DNA of 64,000 nucleotides from positions 166,009-230,008 of the forward strand of contig MNCI01020942.1 in NCBI GenBank assembly GCA_015680685.1, written 5' to 3'. The DNA comes from Gnetum montanum. Taxonomy: Eukaryota > Streptophyta > Gnetopsida > Gnetales > Gnetaceae. Below, piece by piece: positions 11,641-21,534 of this stretch. The notes beneath the pieces are model-generated. The model was not told where the DNA came from and searched no databases. It was given only the letters and a program-made list of their open reading frames with translations. The translations under genes were made by a program, and so were the position numbers. How positions within the stretch are numbered: position 1 is the first letter of the stretch; each line of letters begins with the position of its first letter.

Positions 11641-12699
11641 GTGCCTTTACCTGTACCTCAGGGGCAGGATAAAGGTGCAGAAACGCAACTACTTTCTCTT
11701 GGCAAGAAAAAGAGCGACCCTTTGACTGACACCGTTCCACCTCGAGAGATCCGTCTCTTGGGCCGAATGGAAGAGGACAAGGGGGAAAAACAACCTAGCC
11801 AAGAGAAGGACCTCCTCGATGCATTTACGCAAGTTAAACAGGCTCTCAAACAAAAGAACACAACGCTGAGCCTTTATGACCTGCTTATGACGTCTCGAGA
11901 ACACCGTGAGGCTATGGTTCGCATGCTGACATCCATATTAGTGGATGAAAGCTTGCCAGCGGAGGAGGAAGCGATACATGTTGTTGTGTTTCCTTCCGAA
12001 GCTGAGCAACCTATGCCTACCTTGCTAACCTTCCATGACGAGTCTATCAAAGACGATCCTGAGAAAGGTCAGGTCACAACTGAACCTATGTTCATCACCA
12101 TCCGGGTCGGTCAATATCGGATCCGGAGAGTGCACGTAGATGATGGCGTAGCTACCAACATCATTCCTTATTCCATCGTGGATAGGTTGGATCTGGTCGA
12201 CCAGATCATGCCCATGATGGAGGCTTGCGTAAAATCGTTCAACGGGGCATGGGTTCAAGTTAAGGGGACGGTGCGTATTGAGTTTGTGGTGGGAGATCAA
12301 TTCCCAACAGAGGCGACTTTCTTAGTCATCGAGGAGATGCCAGCGTTCAACCTGATCTTAGGGAGGTTGTGGTTAGCCCAGCTGAGGGCGGTTTCATCAC
12401 CAATACACCAAGAGATACACCTTCCCTATGCTGGAGGGGAGGTTGTGATACGCGGTGACGAAATCACCCCCAGGACCGTCAATAATATTGAAGAAGAACA
12501 GGGTTCAAAGATAGAAACGACTGATGATCAAACCCATCTCCAAACCCCTCAACAAGCTGACAGCAATGATGATGGTCAGGCTTGGGCCGACCTGCCATTT
12601 CCGGATGGCGGTGTAGAGGAGTCAAACCACAAGTCTCCTCGCCCTTACGCAATGCTGAACATAAAGGCCATCAAGAGACAATTGCGTATCAATGGTTGA
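11641..12699 (+). CDS. Protease region of gag-pro, element B (open, 352 codons)
   Basis: Open for 352 codons in the same frame as the end of gag. A linker with TTLSLYDLLMTSREHREAM leads to a retropepsin-like domain, MFITIRVGQYRIRRVHVDDG (about 12090-12150), with the catalytic Asp in VDDGVATNIIP and the flap/dimer region ILGRLWLAQL near 12357. It would cleave the polyprotein. It stops at 12697-12699 after RPYAMLNIKAIKRQL. The RT domain is in another frame more than 5 kb downstream, so expressing pol needs splicing or another bypass. Element A has the same protease, with stops, at 28560-29180. Confidence 0.85.
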   Translation: MPLPVPQGQDKGAETQLLSLGKKKSDPLTDTVPPREIRLLGRMEEDKGEKQPSQEKDLLDAFTQVKQALKQKNTTLSLYDLLMTSREHREAMVRMLTSILVDESLPAEEEAIHVVVFPSEAEQPMPTLLTFHDESIKDDPEKGQVTTEPMFITIRVGQYRIRRVHVDDGVATNIIPYSIVDRLDLVDQIMPMMEACVKSFNGAWVQVKGTVRIEFVVGDQFPTEATFLVIEEMPAFNLILGRLWLAQLRAVSSPIHQEIHLPYAGGEVVIRGDEITPRTVNNIEEEQGSKIETTDDQTHLQTPQQADSNDDGQAWADLPFPDGGVEESNHKSPRPYAMLNIKAIKRQLRING

Positions 12700-12904
12700 A
12701 CGATGGTCCTTGCGTACATTATCATGTCTTAGCGAGTTATCATGGTTATTACTTAGTAGTTTTATTTCATGCATTTTCACGTTACTTTCATTTTCGGTTC
12801 TTACGCTTCTCATTGATCTTCACACTGTTATATTTTTCGTACGCATGATATTCACATTTCCTGATCACTTTAGCATAATTACACAAAATTCTATACCAGT
12901 ATCA

Positions 12905-13235
12905 TTTACGCTTGCTGTATTACGCAGTTGGCCCGCAACGGCTTTAAACTAGCCATGGCCCGCAATGGCCTTAAACTAGTTACCCAGAATTATGCATTAT
13001 CATCATTTACATTTTCTCTACATTACGCATATGGCCCACAATGGCCTTAAACTAGCCATGGCCCGCAACGGCCTTAAACTAGCCATGGCCCGCAATGGCC
13101 CTAAACTAGTTACCCAGAATTATGCATTATCATCATTTACATTTTCTCTACATTACGCATATGGCCCTCAATGGCCTTAAACTAGTCTATAGTTTTCGTA
13201 GAATCGTATGACGGCCCGTGATGGCCTTAAACTAG
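12905..13235 (+). repeat. Tandem array between gag-pro and antisense gene (B)
   Basis: Seven copies of a unit of about 25-27 bp, GGCCCGCAATGGCCTTAAAC plus TAG. Two copies of a 51-bp spacer (starting TTACCCAGAATTATG at 12980 and 13110) make a higher-order repeat of 130 bp. It lies between the convergent 3' ends of gag-pro (plus) and the antisense gene (minus). The corresponding array in A is 28147-28490. Confidence 0.9.
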
Positions 13236-13430
13236 CAATTACATTCTATCATTATAACTTAGGCACCATCCTTAGTAATTACGTTCACGCTGTCCAGATA
13301 AAAGAATAAAAGTCAAAAAAGAAAAAATAATTGATATTTAAAACATCCACCAGGTTTTATAACACGTCTTTTCAGTTATTCATAAAACAACACTTCACTT
13401 GCCATAAATAAAACTATGCGTAAACCAAAA

Positions 13431-16400
13431 TTATGCATTTCCTCTACTGCCGCTGTCACCAGTATCTCTTAAATCCGGATCCAGCCCTAGTGGATCGTCC
13501 TCCAGTGGGCCATCGTCCCTGGGAATTATTCTTTTACGAAGAATTTCCTCTTCCTGAGGTCCTTGTTCAGGCATCGGCTCCACGAGGGGACACTCTTCAT
13601 CACTGCGTTCTTCCTCTTCCTCGGCTTCTGCTTCTTCCTCTACTAGATCCTAAACTAGTTCGCCTTCCCTATCTTCAGTTGGTACCTAAATACAGTAAGC
13701 ACATTAGCTATACAAGACTTAACTTCATAATTAGAAAATGCAAACTAAGTCATGCATAAACTTACTTGCGATGGCCCTGCTTCCGCAGCAAAGGGAAGCT
13801 TGTCCAGGCCAGCCCACAGGCGCTTCATAATCTCTTCCTCTGTTAGATCTGGCCACACATCCTCTCCCAAGGCAGCTCCAGCCTTCACTTTCCCTTTCTC
13901 CACTCTACTCCAGCGGGGTGGGTCCGGGAAGAAAGTAGGGATTGTAGCCTGACCCCCAGGGAGAGTCATCTCCCTTTCTGGGGACACACTTACAGTCACC
14001 TGCTCTTCAAATTTCTTGAAGGCTTCGGAAGCTCCAATGACGTCCAGGAAGACTTCCAAGGACTGGGCCCTGACGGCAAAATCGTGGTAGAGTTTCCGAT
14101 AAGCAATGCTCTCCCGCTTGTACAAATGCTTATGGTCCTTCTCCTTCTTCCCTCATTCTTGCACGTTTGCACAATAATCCCTCCAGTCCTAGCTTTTCTG
14201 GGCTAGGAGTTCTATATGCATCCGCTGCTCGACCAATGCCCGACTAGTTTATACGCTATTTTTGATGGCGGTCCAATAACGGGAATAATCGACCACAGTG
14301 GTACGCCAAATCTTCATCCCCTATCGCTCGCGCCTGTAGGAAGTCACACCGTGATCTTAAGTCTCCGACNACTCGCACCTGTAGGAAGTCACACCGTGAT
14401 CTTAAGTCTCCGACCTCTTTGGTCAGAGAATCAACCCTCTGCTCCGACCTCTGTAACCTTTTCCATAGATTTTCATTTACACCCCTACTTTCCCATAAGG
14501 AGCGTGTCAAGCGTAACGCACATTTACGCATCTCCTCATAAATGTGACGTGGCACGACTGCTTCATCGGATGGTGGCTCCACTGTGTCCAAATCAATGGG
14601 CTCCGTGGGATCCCATCGGAGGCGAGCTCCTAACAGAAACAATCATCAATGTTGATGACACATTACCACTATGTAATATCACAAACTTACTACAACCATA
14701 ACGTACCAGCTCTAGGTTCGACGTGCTCCAGGCGCTCGATCATGTCACTGACAACGCCTTCCATGAAGGCAAATTTGTCAGGGAAGTCTCTCCATGCTCT
14801 GCTCACAGCGACAGACGTGGACACATCCTCTTCTCCTGTGGCGTGATCCAGTTAGAAACTTCATCTATTTACAGAATCTTGCAAACATGCTAACACACAC
14901 ATTACCTCTACTGGTGACAGTGGCAACTTTGCCAACATCTTCCGCTTCATTTTCCTCTTCACGCACTTGAGTCTGTGCGTCGCTGGTTCCAGTAGCCGGG
15001 GCCTCCTCATGTACCCAGTCCTGTGCATGGCTCCCGCTAGTAGCTGGGGCCTCCTCACGCACCAGAGCCTGCGCACGGCTCAGGCTAACAGCTAGGGCCT
15101 CTTCATCCAAAATTGAGGCCCCCTCCCCACGACATAATACTATTGCCCCTGTCTCAGGGGTCAGTTCTTCTGGAATTTTCATTGGTCACATCACAACACC
15201 TTAGTATATCATTCCACACTATCTAAAAATAAAAACATTGCGTAATACAATTCCTTCATGCTTACCAGGCGGAGGCTTACTCCGCTGAACTTTGACCGCC
15301 ATAGTTCGGCCTGCGTCACTTCCAGGGGCCTCAGCTATACGGAGCCTTTTACGCTGAGCTGCAGGTTCTACAATTTCTTCCGCCAGGCGTTTCCCTCGTG
15401 AGGCATCGCTGGTGTAAGTAGGCATTATCCTGCCTATGCTGTCGAGGCCTTGCACTTGGGGTGCCACCAAACCCTTGGTCGTTATAGACAATGATTCCCC
15501 GATCCCTTCCGGTGGATCCTGCCCATGGGTAGTGCTAAGGATGTGCGTAATCCAAGGTCTAGACAACTGGTCTCGGTCTTGTTGCACCCAGACCCCATTC
15601 CTTTGGATGACCAGAAACTCAGCAAACCACCGAAGGAAAGCTATGAAGAAAGAATAATGCACATTAAAATGAGACTCAAGCTTCTTGCGAAGCTTGATCA
15701 TCTCGTTGCGTAGCCCCTTAGCAAAATAGCTTGCCCAGTTGAATTGGGTCCCCTCCTCCAGAACCTCTCGCATAATACGGGTCTGTTCTACAAAAAAGAA
15801 CTTCCCTTGCGAGAGAGTTTTGGGGAAAGTCTGGGTCCAGAAAAGGGGATAAAGTGTCTTGGCAACGCCCATTTGGAATCTTTCGCAAGGAAACCCTTTA
15901 GTCTCCTTCGGGACCCTTACCCACTCCTTCAGCCACTCTTGGAAGTCAAGGCTCCTATTCACCTTCACACTTACAGGAAGGCCGTCCGAGAGGATGCCAA
16001 ATAGGTCCGCGAAGAGTTGAGCGTCAATGTTAAAGCTTATGTGTACGTTGTGTACGCGCGTGCAGAAATGCTTTGCCTTTTTGTTGAAGGAGTTGACCAA
16101 GGTTAGCATTTCACTGGTGGGGACATTAGGAGTTGCAGCTAAAAACAGATGCATTAGCCCTGTTGTTCGGATCTTGGTGGTCACCGCGACTGGGGCCGTT
16201 GAGTGGCCAAGCCAGCGCTGTGCGTCCTTGATGTCGCCGTAGCAGAAGAGGATGGTGCTCACCTCGCGGCCGGAAATCGTAAGGGTAATCTCCTAGGATT
16301 CCCTAACTAAGCAGCATAAAACACAAGTCAAACCAAAACACTATTACGCAATGTCCACAATTTACAACTATATTATGCAATAATCGACTATATAACAGCC

Positions 16401-17613
16401 TCACTAGGTCCAAATGGCAAAGGAAATGACGAAAGGTTCCTCTGCATGTCCTCAACGGTAAGGGGAGGATCTAAGGTCCAGTCATCGTGCAGCCACCCGA
16501 GTCTCTGGCAATTTTCAAAAGCCCCAGCGTAGCGGGTGGGGTACTCACGCATGTCAAAGTCAATTTGCTCGATAACACCAGCGCGCACGTTGCTAGTTGA
16601 GGTGAATGCCATTATTGCCGTTTCAGCCCATAACAACGCATCTCCATTTCTGACTAAACTGTTGTCATGGATAAAAAACCTGTACCATACAATGTAGGCT
16701 TATCTTACATTTTGCACCTAGGCTTCTCTTACATTTCACATCGATAACAGACATATAACGACAACAAAAAAATGGATAGTTAATAAAATTCGCTTACCCG
16801 CCTGCGTAGTACACCGTGCCTTGTGGGTTCTGGAAATAGGTCGAGACATGGCGAGCCACGAACAATGTGTTATATGCATGATAACAACTGAACTGAGCCA
16901 TTTCCCAGATCCAGTTTAAGCTCCTTAAGCCCCGGGCGCTAAGTTCTTGGTCCTTGGGATGACCCGTATCGATGGCCCCGTCTGTCAAAAAGGCCAGAAT
17001 CCCTTGTGCAGAACCCGCTAGCAGGTGCTCTAAAAGGGCACCGACGATGTCGCCAGACAAATCAGACCATAAAATAACGTTGTAGTTGTGCAGCAAGAAC
17101 TGTAGAAACTCCAGTGCACCCCGTCGAAACCATATGGCATTCCCTTCCAACCGTGTGTGCGGGGGAGGGACATTGGGGATGATGGGGTTTATACAACACA
17201 AAACCTCGACAATATCTAAAACAATCAGAACAGGCTTTAGCATAATGCTGTATAGAAAACCCAATACATACATTAACCCCTACATTTACATTTGCATGAC
17301 TAATATAGAAAAATTGGTACACCTAGTTATCCAGGCCAAAATCTCCCAAACCCTTCCAATAACGCAAGGTTCGTCTCTGACAACAGCGGTAGACGCAAAC
17401 CCATCAAACCCTCGCATTAACCCGAGGTCCACAATTTGAAATCCACATTCACGCAAAAAAAAACACCAACATAAACATGTAAAGAATGACCTACCGGTTC
17501 AAAGGCGTAGGGTCACGAACATCAACCAGCGCCTGCGAAACGTGCTCCAGATTTTCTTGCACCTCATCAATTTTGGCCAGTTTTGCATTCTTCCTTTTGA
17601 TTTTTGGTGCCAT
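13431..17613 (-). pseudogene. Antisense eight-exon gene of element B (HAD-like + transposon-type domain)
   Basis: Exons (minus): 17613-17495, 17247-16798, 16679-16405, 16306-15266, 15169-14906, 14835-14707, 14629-13766, 13685-13431. All introns are GT-AG, 70-247 nt, with phases 2,2,1,1,1,1,0. Exon 1 starts MAPKIKRKNAKLAK. Exons 2-3 form a HAD/NIF-like domain: KPVLIVLDIVEVL (motif I, second Asp replaced by Val), EFLQFLLHNYNVILWSDL (motif II Ser), FFIHDNSLVRNGD. Exon 4 (347 codons, one stop) resembles plant transposon-type domains (ISFNIDAQLFADLFGILSDG). Exon 5 has three acidic repeats of about 17 residues. Exon 7 begins ARLRWDP and is helical. Exon 8 is acidic. Damage: one stop each in exons 4 and 8, and a frameshift near 14265 plus three stops in exon 7. 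This is clearly less than in the flanking pol. Exact function unknown. Confidence 0.8.
14331..14420. other. 45-bp direct duplication flanking a single N
   Basis: A stretch beginning CCTGTAGGAAGTCACACC occurs twice, 45 bases apart, with an N at 14370. The unit is 15 codons, so it keeps the frame of antisense exon 7. It looks like an assembly join as much as a real duplication. Confidence 0.85.
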
Positions 17614-17760
17614 TGCAATAATTTCAGAATTTTTCACAGTTTAACACTTGCAAATCATTGCAAAATCACATGTTCTAATCCTCTGCTCTTCCTTCTCTCA
17701 GCAACAGCTACGGATTTGAATTCACAACAGCCAACAGCCTGTCCTTATCAAAAACTACTT

Positions 17761-17770
17761 ACCTATATGC
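17761..17770 (-). promoter_or_regulatory. TATA-like box of antisense gene (B)
   Basis: Minus strand GCATATAGGT, about 150 bp upstream of the ATG at 17613. The sequence alone is weak; support comes from the conserved spacing in A and C. Confidence 0.4.
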
Positions 17771-18023
17771 GAGGATCATCGACTTGATATCCGATTTCAG
17801 TGGGAATTTCCTAAAATGGAATCCAAAAATCAAGATATTAATGCGGCTGATATCGCACTCACCACTGTCCGAAATGATGTTAAACTACCACATCCTATCG
17901 CCTCGTAATCGGGTTGCATTAATTACACCTTGTTTACAATTTTCAAAGTTCAGTTAGCCTTCCATGTTCGACGACATCACGTCACCTTTCTCCTAATCAT
18001 TTACGCACTTGGCGGTTTTGCAG

Positions 18024-19172
18024 GGTAGATGGCAAATGGACGCAACATTTTCAGCATCCCTAACTTTGACGGGCCCATACGGGAAGGTAGTTAGGCAATT
18101 CGACTCCACGCTAGTAGATGTTAACCCCCCTTTAGAAGATGTAACCAATGCCGCGTCAGAGATGTCCCCAGAATGGCCAGAATAGTCGATGCGCATGCTA
18201 GACTTGGAGGCTGGGGACATAACCGAAGACCCCCTCAGTGAGGTTTCTATCGTTACACATAAGGGTGAAGCCAAAACGCTTAAAGTCAGTTCGTTATTAG
18301 ACCAAAAAACGCACGATGCTATAAAACAGGTCCTGCAAGACAACATTACTGTCTTTGCATTGTCATACGAGGATATGCCTGGACTAGATCCCAAGTTAAT
18401 CCAGCATAACATCATCTTAGATCCGCAGATTAAAGCAGTTAGGCAAAATGCATGCAAAATCAAGCCAGAGATCGTGCTAGCCGTGCGTGATGAAATCACC
18501 AAACTGTATTAGGCTGGTTTCATTCGTACGGTCGATTACTCGAATTGGGTGTCTAACATTGTAGTCGTCCCAAAGAAGACCGGAATCATACGCATCTGCA
18601 TAGACTTCCGGGATTTGAATAAGGCCACAATCAAGGATAACTTCCCACTACCGAGTATCGACCAGCTAGTCGATACAACAGCTGGGCATGCACTTCTATC
18701 CTTTATGGATGGTTTTTCAGGCTATAATTAGATTCGCATCAACCCAGAACATCAATTGACAACAAAGTTCATGACGCCCTGGGGGACTTTCTGTTATACT
18801 ATGATGCCTTTTGGTCTAAAGAATGCCGGAGCAACGTATCAGTGAGCCATGACATACATCTTCAGCGATTACCTCCTAGGAAGACTGAATGATTACGTAG
18901 ACGATATAGCTGTTAAGTCTTTAAAGTTTGAGGATCATTCAAGAGACCTGGAGTTAGTCCTTAAAAGATGGTCCAAATACGAGCTCCGGCTTAACCCAAA
19001 GAAATGCGTATTCGGAGTCAAAACTGGACGCATGCTGGGGTTTGTGGTGTCGGAAACCGACATACGAGTTGACCCTGATAAGGTCAAAGCCATTGTCGAA
19101 TTAACGCCTCCTATAGATCTCAAGCAATTACGTGGGTTATAGGGATGCTTACAATTTATACGCTGGTTCATC
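18024..19172 (+). pseudogene. Reverse transcriptase, element B
   Basis: The frame opens after a TTTTGCAG at 18016-18023 with GRWQMDATFSAS and continues through a linker to the RT palm: NIVVVPKKTG, RICIDFRDLNKATIKD, FMDGFSGYN, FGLKNAGATYQ and the active site YVDDIA near 18896, then FVVSETDIRVDP. Stops occur at 18183, 18509, 18729, 18843 and 19140. At 18729 and 19140 element A has Gln at the same place, consistent with CAG to TAG. It copies element RNA into DNA. The start follows a plausible splice acceptor, suggesting that RT was joined to gag-pro by splicing. Confidence 0.9.
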
Positions 19173-20330
19173 TTGAGGTTAACCGATAAGTTACACCCTA
19201 TGCAACACTTGCTGAAAAAGGGGGTTAATTTCGAATGGACCGACGATTGCCAACGTGCATTTGACAGCTTAAAAAAAGAACTGCAACATTTACTGACGGT
19301 GTTCCCACCACAAAGGGACTCACCATTTTACATTTACCTTGCAACTTCGGACGTAGCGTTAGCAGCATTACTTTGTCAAAGGAGGGATGATGGGTCAGAA
19401 GTGCCTATCTACTACTTGAGTCATGCTCTATGTGCATATGAAATGAGGTACAACGACGTCAAGCGTAATTGCCTAGCATTAGTTTTTACGCTTAAAAAAT
19501 GTAGGCATTATCTTTTCCGTAGCAAGGTCAACATCATTTGTAAAAATAACATTCTTAGGGCCATTACGCATAACTTATACGAGATTAGTAAAATAGCTCA
19601 CTGGAAGGCTATCACGGCAGAATTCGATCTGCACTATATTGGCCAATCATCTACGAAAGGCCAGGTGATAGCTGACCAGTTAATAACTTCACCGATTAAC
19701 AATCAGACGACTATAGAACCAGAGTTCCTTGATGAACATGTACAGAGTTTAAGACCTGTCTTGACAGGCCCCGAATCAACGTTGTATTTTGACGGAGCTT
19801 CAACCACTAGAGGTGGCAATGTTGCCACTGTTATTACGCTATCACCTGAGGATGTGCGTCTACACGCTTATCACTTGACCTTCCCCTGTACGAACAATGT
19901 CGCAGAGTACGAGGGGCTCCTCAGGGGATTACTAACTACCAGTGAACTCGATGTTTGACACCTGGCGATTAGGGGAAATTCGATGCTTGTCATAAATCAG
20001 ATCACAGGAGTCTACGCCTGCAAGGCTGTACATTTGTAGCCCTACTGCAATAAGGCTAAAGATCTTCTGAGATAATTTACAACCATCGATGTCCAACACA
20101 TGCCACGCATGGATAACACACTAGCCGACTCACTGGCAACACTGGCTTTGAACGTGCCTTCACATCTTTTTGACACATGTCCTGCATTGATAACAGACTG
20201 CGTAGATCCTATCATTCAGACGGTGCAAATATCTTCTCTTCTCGAGGAAAGCACACCTGAATGGTACGATGACATTAAAACTTACCTTTTACAGGACGAA
20301 CTACCATCTGAATTGACACGCACGTAGAAA
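19173..20330 (+). pseudogene. Tandem RNase H domains, element B
   Basis: Open from 19173 to 19958. The RT connection is HPMQHLLKKGVNFEW; the first RNase H has FYIYLATSDVALAALLCQ and KRNCLALVFTLKKCRHYL. A linker leads to the second, archaeal-type RNase H: LYFDGASTTRGG near 19780, TNNVAEYEGLLRGLL near 19890, RGNSMLVINQITG near 19975 (Asp of the usual GDS replaced by Asn) and MDNTLADSLATLAL near 20110. Stops sit at 19956 and around 20036-20070. Dual RNase H defines the Tat lineage. Confidence 0.88.
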
Positions 20331-21503
20331 GATGCGATACGCAAGCGGGCTAGGCAATACGTCATCATCGGAGATAGCACTCTTTGTAGACACTTTTTTG
20401 ATGGTGTGTTGCTTACTTGCGTTGACAAAGACCAAGCATAGCATATAGTTGGCGAAGTTCACGAGGGACTATGCGGCGGCCACGTAGCGCCACAGGCTAT
20501 GGCCCGAAAAATCCATCGTTTGGGATACTACTGGCCGCGCATGGAAAAGAATTGCCTGACAAAGGTTAAAAATTGTGACACGTGTTAGTGTCACGCGAAT
20601 CTCATACACGTGTCGCCTACAGAATTACATACAATGCAGATAACATGGCCATTTCAACGATGGGGACTAGACATTATAGGCCCCATCACGCCGAAATCTT
20701 CTGCAGGTCATAGCTTCATTATTACCGCTACTGAGTATTTCACAAAGTGGGTAGAGGCCGTTCCCTTGTGAAAGATCACATCTCAGCAGATTTGCCATTT
20801 TATCCTGGACAATATAGTAACCAGATTTGGTCTCCCGATGACTATCGTGACCGACAATGGGCCACAGTTTAGTAGCACGGAAACCAAATCCTTCTGTGAT
20901 AACCTAGGTATTCGACAATCTTTTTCCTCCCCCTATTACCCGCAAGCGAATGGTCAAGCTTAAGCAACGAACAAAGTGATCATCAATCTGCTCAAGAAAA
21001 TGCTCGATGACAACAAAAGGCGGTGGCACGAACAGATCCTCTATGTGCTATGGGCGTATCATACTACGTGTAGGATGGCTACGGGTAGTACGTCCTATAG
21101 CCTGGTTTACGGGTCTCAAGCAATGCTACCTCTCAAGTTGCAAATTCCTTCTCTAAGAATGATCCTCTCCATGGTTATAAATGAGGCTCAACACACTGAG
21201 TCTCGGATCGCGGATCTGGATTCAGGAGAAGAGAAGCGGATACAGGCTCTTGACACGATTGAAAGATATCAAGACAAACAGAGACAGAAACATCGACACA
21301 ACCTTCAATAGCGCCCGATCAAGAAAGGAGATATAGTTCTCAAGGCTGTGCATGAACCAGTAGGCAAGTTCTCTGCAAACTGGGAAGGCCCTTTCTTGGT
21401 GGTTGACGCGTACAGCAACGGAGCATTCAAGTTAGTAGACGTCAACGACAATGAATTACCAAATCCTGTAAATCATGTGTATTTGAAGCAAGATTACATT
21501 TAG
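20331..21503 (+). pseudogene. Integrase, element B
   Basis: Zinc-binding H2C2 (VHEGLCGGH then CDTC; stop next to the last Cys). The core has GLDIIGPITP (first Asp), VTDNGPQF (second Asp) and the third-acid region NGQA-stop-ATNK, where the codon of the catalytic Glu is TAA at about 20960; element A keeps Glu there. The C-terminal domain has GKFSANWEGPFLVV and ends at TAG 21501-21503. Stops near 20439, 20586, 20770, 20960 and 21309 prevent expression. Codons near 20439 and 20586 correspond to Gln in A; the one near 20770 corresponds to Arg. Confidence 0.9.
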
Positions 21504-21534
21504 CAGAATCTATGGTGTCAACAACAGGTATGGC

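Noticed and set aside
12692-13180. Plus-strand frames with repeats of the NGLKLAMAR type
   Set aside because: They are translations of the tandem array and not conserved at the protein level in A.
13752-17439. Plus-strand frames such as 14216-14701, 15436-16242 and 17086-17439
   Set aside because: They are complements of the antisense exons, which carry the conserved motifs.
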